Shown here in pieces: positions 1 to 6,518 of a stretch of DNA of 14,281 nucleotides (positions are counted from its first letter, which is position 1; every line of letters starts with the position of its first letter). Source of the DNA: Candidatus Treponema excrementipullorum (GTDB taxonomy: Bacteria; Spirochaetota; Spirochaetia; Treponematales; Treponemataceae). The translations under genes were made by a program, and so were the position numbers. Below the pieces are notes generated by a model. That model ran no database searches, was not told the DNA's origin, and saw nothing but the letters and a program-made list of their open reading frames with translations. The stretch covers positions 1 to 14,281 of the forward strand of contig JAHLFV010000059.1 of the NCBI GenBank assembly GCA_018883625.1. The letters are read 5' to 3'.

Positions 1-151
1 GGGCATCTAGTTCAATGACTTTTTCCTCGATAGATGCTACAACCAACATTTCTTCATCTTTTGGGGTTGAAATCCGAATGTCTTCTTGCAATGAAGCACA
101 GGAAACAAAAAACAGAGAAATACAAACAAAAAATAGACTATGTTTTTTCAT
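1..151 (-). CDS. Putative lipoprotein, 5' part only (runs off the window)
   Basis: The first 50 codons of a minus-strand gene are present; the rest lies beyond base 1. The N-terminus is MKKHSLFFVCISLFFVSC: two lysines, a hydrophobic stretch, and a cysteine at residue 18 in the context F-V-S-C-A-S. This fits a type II (lipoprotein) signal peptide, although spirochaetal lipoboxes are loose. The mature part begins polar and acidic (LQEDIRISTPKDEE). The start is supported by AGGAG about 8 bases before the ATG, lying just after the TAG stop of the 907-residue gene. Only 9 bases separate the two genes, so they are probably co-transcribed. The function is not recognisable from this fragment. Inference: a lipid-anchored protein working near its membrane-anchored neighbour. 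Confidence 0.7.
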   Translation of the reverse strand, partial: MKKHSLFFVCISLFFVSCASLQEDIRISTPKDEEMLVVASIEEKVIELDA

Positions 152-160
152 ACAATTCTC

Positions 161-2884
161 CTATCGAAGATTATAGGCTGTAAGTTTATTATCCATAGTG
201 ATGGTAAAACAGTCAGCTGCATTATCACCATTAGCGTCAATAAAAATCGGTTTACCCTTTCCGGTTACCGGGAAGCCGGGTAACAATTCCAAATGTTCGT
301 TAAAGCCATAGATTACATTTCCGTCAACACCTACATAGATATTGCTACTTTGTACTGTTGTCTTTGCTGTTGAGTACATTGTTGCAGGGGATGCCACGGT
401 TATAACTCCTTCTTTGGCTGTTATATCAGGAAGTTGTACCGTTAAAACCGAACCATCTAAAGCTATTCTGTATAACATGCCCTGCTCTGATAAGGCAAAA
501 AAGTAGTTACCGTTGTTGACAACATTGGTAAAAAATACACCATTAAGTTTTGTGGTAACTATTTCTTCCACGGAAATTTCTGTTAATTTCCATATTTTCA
601 AAATACCGGCTTGGGTTAAAAAGGCCATATAATTTTCTCCCTTATTCATAATGGAAGGAGAACCGTAAGCTAAACCCAGAACAGGTACTTGCTGCATCTG
701 TTCTGTACCTTTAAGAAGCAAAATATTGCCACTAAATCCTTTGTCATAAATCGCAAGAATATCTTGAAAAACTTCGGGAGCAGCCTGAACAGAACCCTGA
801 ATGGATAAGGAAATGGGCGTGGTATCTCCAGTTTGCGATATAATATGCATAGTATCATCTACTGTTATGACAGCTATGCCCTCTCCATAAGCTACAGGCG
901 CCGTTGCCGGATGTGATTTTAAGAGTATAGGAAAGTGAGAAACTTCTTTAAGGGTATTCTTCAACAGATATACAGCTCCTTCTTCCGTTACAGCCCAAAG
1001 AGTTCCCTCTCCCGTTCCCTGCAGGGCGGGACACAGGGACACTTTTGAGTTCATCTTTTTTTCTGTAATTTCCATACTTGATACATTCATGGATTTTATG
1101 ATTTTCTCATCTTCTACCCAAAAGATATACTGGGGATTATTTCCTTTTTGAGCGACTAATTGGCCGTTTTTCCCTTTCAGTTCTTTGGGAAAACCGGGAA
1201 TATTTCTTAGCTGACCGGCTTTTCGAGTCATAACTGTAAGATTCATTTTAAGATTACTGTCCTCTAGTTGCATGTCCAGTCGGCCGATGGAGTACAACTC
1301 CAGTATATCCGAAAAGACGGAATTACTGCGCAGGAAAAATGGTCGGCTTCTTTCCAAATCGTAAAAAAGGCTGACAGTACTATTTAAACCATGGTTTTGT
1401 GATACTGTTTCCCAATTTTGATTTGAGGAAATAGTTTTTCCACCTTGACTTGCATTAAAAATTGCAGCTAAGGTTTCGGGAGATTCGGAAAAATAAATAA
1501 ATCCGTCATGGACAAAATAGTACGGGTGAGGAAGGGAAATATTCATCATTGATAAAATACCTTCCACAAAAGACGGAAAATAAATTCTGGGTAAACGTAC
1601 GCCGTTTAAAATCAAACTGGTATCATCCTTCACGATAAAAGAGGATAAAGCTCTGTCAAAAACCTGCTGTCTCTTATTTTCATCTTCTATCTTAATTGCA
1701 AAGGCCGGGGTGTTAAAGCCCTCCATACCGATGGCAGCGACTTCTCCTGCAGACCAAGAAAAAATCAGTTCATCTAAAGAGAGTCCTAAAAAGGCTTGGG
1801 AAAGAGTGTTTCCGTTAGCCCATAAATTTTCCGCACCCATTTCTTCCGGCAAAAAGGAAAAACCAGCATTTTTTAATAAACTGATACTGTCTGTGTTGAT
1901 AAGAGTGTAATATTGCGTTGTTTCTCCCAACTTTGAAAGTAATGCGGGTAAGGTTGAGTTGATTTTTAATATGTCTGCTATCGGTTGCAAACCGTAAGGA
2001 ACAGAATCGTTCAAGTTTAATGGTATGGTAGCTGTAATGTGTACTTCTGAGTCTGAAATTCCCAAAGAAATCAAACTTTTGGCTTCCGCATTGATAAACT
2101 CCGGGAGTGGTTTTAAAATATCGTTGTCTGTGGCAGCCATACGAGCAAATTGCTGTGCGTCAACAAGAATTTTTATTGGATCCTGTATTTTTTGGTTTAC
2201 TAAATCCAATATCTCCTTTGGATATAAAATATCTTGATTTCCGGCACAGGCTAAAGTAAATAGCTGTAAATTTGAACTGACTACCACGGTATTTTTATAG
2301 GGCTTTAGGTAATAGCTTTCGGTACCAGTACGGATTTCAAAATATGTTCCGTTTGTGTTTTTAATTTTGTCGATAGACAAGTCCTGGGCGTTATCCAATT
2401 TTATAAGAGGAAGCCAAAGAGATGCTAAACGGGTAAGAGATGAATAAATTCCCATCTCCAATACTGCAATAAAATCCTGACTTTCTTGTTCTGAGTTATA
2501 AAACCCGATGTGTACCGGTCTGCTGAGCAAATCGGAAACAAAGGCATTAGTACGAAGCGGCGATTGTCGGAATTGCATAATCGTTTCACGGAAAGATATA
2601 TAAGATTCCTGAGACAAAAAAATGTCTGTAGCTTGTAAATCTAACAGTGGTTCTAAACTATGCCAAGCATCTTCTGTGTGGACATAGAGGGAGAAATTGT
2701 GAGGTAGTAAAGATACAGGAGTTGCCTTGTTAAAAGACGCATATAAGATCCATCCCAAACATAACAAGAGCAAAACGCCTAGCACACAACAGAAACTTAT
2801 CAGTACAATAAATCCTGTCTTTTTCTTTTTTGGTGTGGAAGTTTCCTTTGTGTTTTTTTCCTGTTCTGTTTTTTCTTCAGACAT
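161..2884 (-). CDS. Membrane-anchored protein of unknown function with propeller-like C-terminal half (907 aa)
   Basis: I do not recognise this protein. It begins with a lysine- and glutamate-rich cytoplasmic tail (about residues 1-22) and one transmembrane helix (about 23-50). A large domain follows that would face the periplasm. Residues about 55-580 form a mixed alpha/beta region with phrases such as YFVHDGFIYFSESPETLAAIF, somewhat like DUF3352-type proteins, but this is weak. From about residue 590 to the end there are repeated short beta-strand segments (GTLWAVTEEGAVYLL, MAFLTQAGILKIW, YFFALSEQGMLYRI, IYVGVDGNVIYGF), which suggests a PQQ/WD-like beta-propeller. It ends with a PGFPVTG motif and an FG-GAP-like DANGDNAAD acidic loop; a second PGFP motif lies at the start of this half. 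The chosen ATG has GGAGGG a few bases upstream; a TTG 18 bases earlier would include the ribosome-binding site in the coding region and is rejected. A lipoprotein gene follows 9 bases after the stop. Confidence 0.85.
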   Translation of the reverse strand: MSEEKTEQEKNTKETSTPKKKKTGFIVLISFCCVLGVLLLLCLGWILYASFNKATPVSLLPHNFSLYVHTEDAWHSLEPLLDLQATDIFLSQESYISFRETIMQFRQSPLRTNAFVSDLLSRPVHIGFYNSEQESQDFIAVLEMGIYSSLTRLASLWLPLIKLDNAQDLSIDKIKNTNGTYFEIRTGTESYYLKPYKNTVVVSSNLQLFTLACAGNQDILYPKEILDLVNQKIQDPIKILVDAQQFARMAATDNDILKPLPEFINAEAKSLISLGISDSEVHITATIPLNLNDSVPYGLQPIADILKINSTLPALLSKLGETTQYYTLINTDSISLLKNAGFSFLPEEMGAENLWANGNTLSQAFLGLSLDELIFSWSAGEVAAIGMEGFNTPAFAIKIEDENKRQQVFDRALSSFIVKDDTSLILNGVRLPRIYFPSFVEGILSMMNISLPHPYYFVHDGFIYFSESPETLAAIFNASQGGKTISSNQNWETVSQNHGLNSTVSLFYDLERSRPFFLRSNSVFSDILELYSIGRLDMQLEDSNLKMNLTVMTRKAGQLRNIPGFPKELKGKNGQLVAQKGNNPQYIFWVEDEKIIKSMNVSSMEITEKKMNSKVSLCPALQGTGEGTLWAVTEEGAVYLLKNTLKEVSHFPILLKSHPATAPVAYGEGIAVITVDDTMHIISQTGDTTPISLSIQGSVQAAPEVFQDILAIYDKGFSGNILLLKGTEQMQQVPVLGLAYGSPSIMNKGENYMAFLTQAGILKIWKLTEISVEEIVTTKLNGVFFTNVVNNGNYFFALSEQGMLYRIALDGSVLTVQLPDITAKEGVITVASPATMYSTAKTTVQSSNIYVGVDGNVIYGFNEHLELLPGFPVTGKGKPIFIDANGDNAADCFTITMDNKLTAYNLR

Positions 2885-2904
2885 ATGTCCCTCCAAAATC
2901 AAAC

Positions 2905-2928
2905 ATTATATTTTTACCGGTCATGACC
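2905..2928 (-). promoter_or_regulatory. Possible promoter with palindrome upstream of the 907-aa gene
   Basis: A consensus -10 TATAAT (minus strand, 2905-2910) lies 20 bases before the ATG, a suitable distance for a short leader holding the GGAGGG site. No good -35 is found at 16-18 bases. Instead a perfect 10-bp palindrome, GGTCATGACC (2919-2928), occupies the spacer. It could be an activator or repressor site, or chance. Confidence 0.35.
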
Positions 2929-2971
2929 TTTACTTCACCAACTTTGATATGATCGGCGTGGATACACTTTT

Positions 2972-2999
2972 GAGACTGTTACTACGCCACGTCAGTCTC
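2972..2999. other. Stem-loop between pfkB-type kinase and the 907-aa gene
   Basis: GAGACTG (2972-2978) and CAGTCTC (2993-2999) are perfect 7-bp inverted arms around a 14-base loop that holds a small inner ACG/CGT pairing. It lies about 50 bases past the kinase stop, where a terminator could be. Neither strand has a proper T-run after the stem: the minus strand continues AAAAG and the plus strand TTTATC. It may be a weak or factor-assisted terminator or an RNA-end stabiliser. Confidence 0.35.
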
Positions 3000-3049
3000 T
3001 TTATCGTAATAGTACCAAACCCCTTGTTAATATCGCCAAGTACAGCGAA

Positions 3050-3967
3050 TCAGTATTGAGCCATTGAAACAAAGCAATCGCAGGCTTTTTGATAGTCTGC
3101 CTTTGAAAGATTGGCACCCTTCGTGCCTACAACAGCTGCTGCCAAACGGTTTGCCCGAAAGACCGCCTCTTTAAGTGGTATGTCTTGCTTCAAATACGCA
3201 ATAACGGAACCGATGTGAGAATCCCCGGCTCCAATGGTATCTATCACCTTTGTTGAAAATCCGGGAACTGTGTATATTGTTTCCTGTTCTGAAACAAGAG
3301 CACCCTGTTCTCCCAATGTTACTATTACGTTGTTTTTTGTTATGTTATGCAAATATTGAGATGCACTTTCCGGATCGGAAATAGAGGTAAAAGAACATAC
3401 TTCCTGTCGATTCAAATGCACAATGGGATGTAAGTGAAATATTCTGGTAAGTAAATCTTTATTGAGGTACTGTATTCGCGGGCCGGGAGCAAAATATATG
3501 GTTAAATCGGGGTGTTCTTCCAAAAAATCAACGATTTCTTTGCCGGTAGGTTCTTCAATTTCTAAACCGCATATATACACGCTGTCTACTTCTGTAAAGT
3601 CAATGGAATTCATCCATTGTTTCGAAAAAACATATTCTGCACCGTGATAAGACATAAAGGAACGCTCTCCGTAGGCTTCTACTACACAGTAGCAGCATCC
3701 GTTAGGAACATCTAATCTGACAAAGCAAGGAATCCCGAAGGATTTTAACTCTGCTGCAACAAAATCCCCGTATACACCAGAGCCTACAGGTGAACACAAC
3801 GTATGCGGAGTTTTGGTCAGTGTAAGTATATGAGCTACGTTATATGCACAACCACCCAATTGAATATGTTGAGATAGTATGTTTACATCTTCTCCTGTAG
3901 AAGGAATGGAGGGAACATTTACAATAACGTCTGCAACAGTAGAGCCGATAACCAAAGTTTGCTTCAT
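3050..3967 (-). CDS. PfkB/ribokinase-family carbohydrate or nucleoside kinase (305 aa)
   Basis: This is an ATP-dependent cytoplasmic kinase that phosphorylates a sugar or nucleoside; the exact substrate cannot be read from sequence. The family N-terminal signature is present as G-G-C-A-Y-N-V-A near residues 38-45, where the substrate-binding di-glycine sits. The C-terminal signature DTIGAGDS (243-250) contains the predicted catalytic base Asp249 and the anion-hole glycines. The length of 305 residues is typical of ribokinases and fructokinases. The ATG at 3967 is the natural start because it opens directly into MKQTLVIGSTVADVI, the first beta-strand of the fold. No Shine-Dalgarno sequence precedes it; a TATAGT box ends only 6 bases upstream, so the message may be leaderless. 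It follows pspC on the same strand after a 112-base gap, and may be transcribed separately. Confidence 0.9.
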   Translation of the reverse strand: MKQTLVIGSTVADVIVNVPSIPSTGEDVNILSQHIQLGGCAYNVAHILTLTKTPHTLCSPVGSGVYGDFVAAELKSFGIPCFVRLDVPNGCCYCVVEAYGERSFMSYHGAEYVFSKQWMNSIDFTEVDSVYICGLEIEEPTGKEIVDFLEEHPDLTIYFAPGPRIQYLNKDLLTRIFHLHPIVHLNRQEVCSFTSISDPESASQYLHNITKNNVIVTLGEQGALVSEQETIYTVPGFSTKVIDTIGAGDSHIGSVIAYLKQDIPLKEAVFRANRLAAAVVGTKGANLSKADYQKACDCFVSMAQY

Positions 3968-3973
3968 AACTTT

Positions 3974-4002
3974 ACTATAACAGATTTTATTTATAGTTTC
4001 CA
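3974..4002 (-). promoter_or_regulatory. Candidate promoter of the PfkB-family kinase, implying a leaderless mRNA
   Basis: On the minus strand, TGGAAA (3997-4002) is followed after 17 bases by TATAGT (3974-3979). The -35 is weak (4 of 6 to TTGACA) and the -10 good (5 of 6). Six bases separate the -10 from the ATG, so transcription would begin at or next to the start codon. The gene also lacks a ribosome-binding site, which agrees with this reading. Confidence 0.4.
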
Positions 4003-4079
4003 GTTTTATTTCTACGGGGTCGAAGATTTAGACTATAAATTCGGATTGTGAACACAAAGTTTCGACAAAACAGAGACTT

Positions 4080-4298
4080 TCAGTTATAGGTATTATCTGG
4101 ATTATCTGGAATCACGATGGCTGCAATGATGTAGGCTATCAAGGCCGTTCCTACGCTGGCAAATCCCAAAAAAGCGGCAATCAATCTTATAAGGGTCGGA
4201 TCTACAGAAAAATATTCACCGATACCGCCACAAACACCACTGAGCATTCTGTTTTTTGAACGATACAAAGTTTTTCTCGGTCTGATTTTGTTTGACAT
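4080..4298 (-). CDS. PspC-domain small membrane protein
   Basis: This small protein matches the PspC family (phage-shock protein C N-terminal domain). The hallmark LYRSKNRMLSGVCGGIGEYFSVDPTLIRL is followed by an amphipathic/hydrophobic helix (AAFLGFASVGTALIAYIIAAIVIP) and a short polar tail. PspC-type proteins sit in the inner membrane and take part in envelope-stress sensing. Two starts are possible. The ATG at 4322 overlaps the upstream stop as TAATG (80 aa). The ATG at 4298 gives MSNKIRPRK (72 aa) and has AGAGGA 7 bases before it; I prefer 4298 because of its better ribosome-binding site. It is the last gene of the padR - HAAS - DUF4097 - pspC operon, and its position supports a shared role with the membrane proteins encoded before it. 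Confidence 0.85.
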   Translation of the reverse strand: MSNKIRPRKTLYRSKNRMLSGVCGGIGEYFSVDPTLIRLIAAFLGFASVGTALIAYIIAAIVIPDNPDNTYN

Positions 4299-4321
4299 GT
4301 ATGTTTCCTCTCTTTCTTCCA

Positions 4322-5221
4322 TTATAATGTATGTTCCTGAAATGTGTCTACAAAGCTTATGGTAATAGCCCCCATACCACAGTCTATATCAAAATAATTT
4401 TTTGCAGCAGAAGAAAAACGTTCTTTGTTAGACAAACCTTCAAAGGTTTTATCGCCTATCTGAACAGAACCCATACCGACCTTTGTTTTATAATTGTAAT
4501 CATCGGGATTTCCTTGAGTTATGAGTTCTACAGTTCCCATACCGCATTGTATCTTTGAGTTACCCTTTAAATTTCCCTGTATAAAAAGAGAGCCCATACC
4601 GCACTGTATTTTTGAAGTACCGTCAATAGTTCCCTGTATAGTGAGGGAGCCCATATCACACTCTGTTTCAAAATAATCCGTTACGGAAAAATCTTCCAAG
4701 GAACAGGACCCTAAGCCTACATTTATCGTACTCCGTTTACATTTTAACGGCATCTTTGATTCAAACTCTCCCATACCGATTTCTAAGGTGATATTTTCAA
4801 AAAATACATTATAGGGTACGGTAAGGGTGGCTTTCAGAGGTGGAATCTCTTTTTCAAACAGGTAGGATTTGAAAAGACCAAAGGTTTCGGAATCTTTTTC
4901 GGTATGTTTGATATGTAGGGTATCTCCTGTAACCGCTATAGAATCAATTTTTCTGTCAGCGGTAAAGACAAAAGAATCCCCCGGTATAATGTGTAACTCC
5001 GTTTGTCCTAGCTCAATGTGGAGATTGCGTATATTTTGTTCGGTTGAAGACCAGATAAAGTTATTTTCACCGGAAGGGTAGACAACGGTGTTTCTGTCTC
5101 GAACTGATTTCCAAATATAAAAAGGTGTGATACCCATTAAAAAAGCTACAAGAGACATTAAAAAACCAATTATCAACAAAGAAATACCAACAGTCAGTAT
5201 TATTTTGGTAGATTTTTTCAT
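4322..5221 (-). CDS. DUF4097-type membrane-anchored beta-solenoid protein (299 aa)
   Basis: An N-terminal transmembrane helix (about residues 7-30) is followed by an extracytoplasmic domain rich in short beta strands. It matches the DUF4097 (putative adhesin-like, beta-helix) family, which is commonly encoded beside PadR, HAAS and PspC genes. The clearest feature is a repeated G-M-G turn: IGMGEF (149-151), VGLGSC (169-171), CDMGSL (189-191), CGMGSL (208-210), CGMGTV (227-229), VGMGSV (249-251) and CGMGAI (282-284). Most are 19-22 residues apart, as expected for coils of a solenoid. The ATG overlaps the HAAS stop (ATGA) and the stop overlaps the possible pspC ATG (TAATG), so translation is probably coupled. 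The molecular function is not established; envelope-stress sensing or response is inferred from its neighbours. Confidence 0.82.
   Translation of the reverse strand: MKKSTKIILTVGISLLIIGFLMSLVAFLMGITPFYIWKSVRDRNTVVYPSGENNFIWSSTEQNIRNLHIELGQTELHIIPGDSFVFTADRKIDSIAVTGDTLHIKHTEKDSETFGLFKSYLFEKEIPPLKATLTVPYNVFFENITLEIGMGEFESKMPLKCKRSTINVGLGSCSLEDFSVTDYFETECDMGSLTIQGTIDGTSKIQCGMGSLFIQGNLKGNSKIQCGMGTVELITQGNPDDYNYKTKVGMGSVQIGDKTFEGLSNKERFSSAAKNYFDIDCGMGAITISFVDTFQEHTL
4536..4706 (-). repeat. 57-bp tandem repeat inside the DUF4097 gene
   Basis: Units begin at 4536, 4593 and 4650, an exact 57-bp (19-codon) period. By hand alignment the first two units share 44 of 57 bases, including CCCATACCGCA and CCCTGTATA; the third is clearly more diverged. 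Each unit encodes one G-M-G coil of the solenoid, so the coils appear to have grown by in-frame duplication. Confidence 0.75.
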
Positions 5222-6009
5222 ACGTGCTCCTTAAATTTGTTTCTTCCGTGAAAAGGAAGGCGCAATATATTAATAATTACTCTGAAAAGGGGTGGAAATG
5301 TTTTGACGAAAATCATAACTCCTCCCACAGTTGCCACAATACCTAATCCTGTAAGAAACAGACCTGTACCCCAGAGGGCAAAAGATGTAAAAAATATAGG
5401 CGGAAAGAAGAACCCCAAAATAAAAACGTACACTCCCACAGCCAAAATTACCAATGCCACAATAGTCAAGCAGGACGGTATAAGTAAAATCAGCAACAAA
5501 AGCACAGCTGATATAGAAAGAACAACAGAACCTACAGATATCCAAAGGGGTGCCGTGATAAAGATCAGGGCTACAATCAGAATAATTTTTAACAAAGAAG
5601 AACTGAAATCTTTATCTTTATTTTTTTTCATGGAAGACTTTTCTTGTGACTCTTCCCATGAATTTTTCCAAGTAGTATGCCGTGACTCTGCTCCAGTGTA
5701 AGAGTGAAAATCTGTATCGTCCTGTGACCATTTTCTAGACCTGTTTTCCGTAGAGTTTTGAGTATCTCCCGAATTTTTACAGTGATCATGATATGGTTTA
5801 GATAACGGTACCGGTACTCCTGGTATTGTATATAAGATTTTTTGAGCCAATTCTTTTGGACTTCCCAACTCTTCTATCGCTTCTTGTTCTTTTTCAATAC
5901 CGGCATCTTCAAAATATTGCTCATAGTAGAAAAGCGCTTCTTGTCGTTCCGTCTCCGTCAATCCCTGTAACTCATTTGTAAGAGCAGAAAGGTATTCTCC
6001 TTTATTCAT
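5218..6009 (-). CDS. HAAS (DUF1700) domain polytopic membrane protein (263 aa)
   Basis: The N-terminal 60 residues form the helical HAAS/DUF1700 domain (MNKGEYLSALTNELQGL..., ERQEALFYYEQYFEDAG, IEELGSPKELAQKIL). This domain is typically encoded next to PadR regulators. A polar, serine- and lysine-rich linker (about 65-135) leads to several hydrophobic segments between about 138 and 245, probably four membrane spans, and a basic C-terminus. GGAGG lies 6 bases before the ATG, inside the end of padR; padR's stop is one base upstream. The stop overlaps the DUF4097 ATG as ATGA. In the family the role is thought to be signalling between membrane state and the PadR regulator, but no activity can be read here. 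Confidence 0.87.
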   Translation of the reverse strand: MNKGEYLSALTNELQGLTETERQEALFYYEQYFEDAGIEKEQEAIEELGSPKELAQKILYTIPGVPVPLSKPYHDHCKNSGDTQNSTENRSRKWSQDDTDFHSYTGAESRHTTWKNSWEESQEKSSMKKNKDKDFSSSLLKIILIVALIFITAPLWISVGSVVLSISAVLLLLILLIPSCLTIVALVILAVGVYVFILGFFFPPIFFTSFALWGTGLFLTGLGIVATVGGVMIFVKTFPPLFRVIINILRLPFHGRNKFKEHV

Positions 6010-6010
6010 A

Positions 6011-6349
6011 TTATTCCTCCGTATCCTTTGTCATGGTACTTTGAATACCCAATAAAATAGCATCTAACTTACTGCGATGGTTTAACCAGTCTCGTCTGTA
6101 ATTGTCTAAACGGATCATACCGTTGGCTGTAATTTTATAATAACGACGATTTCTTCCATTATATGAAACATCATAGGTTTCTAAATAATTATCTTTTTGT
6201 AATCGTCTGAGTACGGGATACAGTGTACTTTCTGAAATATCCATAACAGTGCGAACTTCTTGGGTGATTTTATAACCGTAGGTTCCCTCTTGAGAAACCA
6301 AGGCTAGAACGATTGCATCAAGCAAATCGGTACCGGTAATAAAACTCAT
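6011..6349 (-). CDS. PadR-family transcriptional regulator
   Basis: This is a winged-helix regulator of PadR type, about 112 residues. It has the family features LLDAIVLALVSQEGTYGYKI at the N-terminus, the recognition helix ISESTLYPVLRRLQKDNYLE, and the wing NGRNRRYYKITANGMIRL. A short C-terminal helix should dimerise it (subfamily s2-like length). The start at 6349 (MSFITGTD) is preferred over the ATG at 6361. GAGG lies 6 bases upstream, and the predicted transcription start falls near 6360, so the longer start would lie at or before the 5' end of the RNA. PadR proteins usually repress their own operon until a ligand or membrane signal releases them. A perfect palindrome over the promoter is the likely operator. 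Confidence 0.9.
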   Translation of the reverse strand: MSFITGTDLLDAIVLALVSQEGTYGYKITQEVRTVMDISESTLYPVLRRLQKDNYLETYDVSYNGRNRRYYKITANGMIRLDNYRRDWLNHRSKLDAILLGIQSTMTKDTEE

Positions 6350-6363
6350 ATACAACCTCATAT

Positions 6364-6386
6364 AATATTATATTTAATATAATATT
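6364..6386. promoter_or_regulatory. 23-bp perfect palindrome, likely PadR operator
   Basis: Two 11-base arms, AATATTATATT and AATATAATATT, mirror each other exactly around a single central T. The palindrome covers the -10 box of the padR promoter. A dimeric PadR bound here would block transcription of its own operon. Low complexity (A/T only) makes a chance origin more likely than the length alone suggests, but the position is telling. Confidence 0.55.
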
Positions 6387-6396
6387 GGTTTGTCAA
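6367..6396 (-). promoter_or_regulatory. Consensus sigma-70-type promoter of the padR operon
   Basis: On the minus strand, TTGACA (6391-6396) is separated by 18 bases from TATAAT (6367-6372); both hexamers are exact consensus. Transcription would start near 6360, leaving about 11 untranslated bases that hold the GAGG ribosome-binding site of padR. Such a strong core promoter is usual for tightly repressed operons. Confidence 0.75.
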
Positions 6397-6409
6397 TAAT
6401 ATTTTGACA
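6391..6409. other. Inverted repeat of TTGACA between padR and ilvD
   Basis: TGTCAA (6391-6396) and TTGACA (6404-6409) are exact inverted 6-mers with 7 bases between. The left one is the padR -35. The right one faces ilvD but has no matching -10 at 16-18 bases, so it is probably not an active promoter part; it may belong to a regulator site. Confidence 0.3.
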
Positions 6410-6452
6410 GATTCATTTTATTGAAAGAACTAAAACAAAATGGCTAAAGTTC

Positions 6453-6481
6453 TTGACGAGGTACAACAATATAATTAAAAT
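6453..6481 (+). promoter_or_regulatory. Candidate promoter of the ilvD-ilvB-dapL operon
   Basis: TTGACG (6453-6458), 17 bases, then TAAAAT (6476-6481); each box matches consensus at 5 of 6. Transcription would start near 6488, giving a leader of about 30 bases before ilvD. No leader peptide, T-box or attenuator fits in so short a leader, so control is more likely by a DNA-binding repressor. Confidence 0.55.
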
Positions 6482-6494
6482 TGTTTTAATTATA
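6470..6494. promoter_or_regulatory. 25-bp inverted repeat over the ilvD promoter, likely operator
   Basis: TATAATTAAAA (6470-6480) and TTTTAATTATA (6484-6494) are perfect 11-bp arms around TTG. It covers the proposed -10 and transcription start of the ilvD operon. Its sequence differs from the padR palindrome, so another regulator is probable, possibly one sensing amino acid status. It is A/T-only in the arms, so a chance origin is not excluded. Confidence 0.5.
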
Positions 6495-6518
6495 CTTAAA
6501 AAGAACGGAGAAATAGTA

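Noticed and set aside
2727..3059. Plus-strand open frame of 110 codons across the start of the 907-aa gene.
   Set aside because: It mostly runs antisense to a well-supported gene, its protein has no family features and no good ribosome-binding site was seen; it is a shadow frame.
4019..4066. Nested inverted repeat GTCGAA/TTCGAC with an inner TTGTG/CACAA between pspC and the kinase, considered as a terminator or riboswitch.
   Set aside because: Arms are short (6 and 5 bp), the outer loop is long and no T-run follows on the minus strand, so neither reading is well supported.
6404..6436. TTGACA (6404-6409) as the -35 of the ilvD promoter.
   Set aside because: The nearest -10-like box (TAAAAC at 6431) is 21 bases away; TTGACG at 6453 with TAAAAT at 17 bases is a better fit.
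6453..6518. N-terminal extension of IlvD from the TTG at 6453.
   Set aside because: It would place coding sequence over the promoter and palindrome, has no ribosome-binding site, and adds residues not expected in the family; the ATG at 6519 has GGAG at 8 bases.
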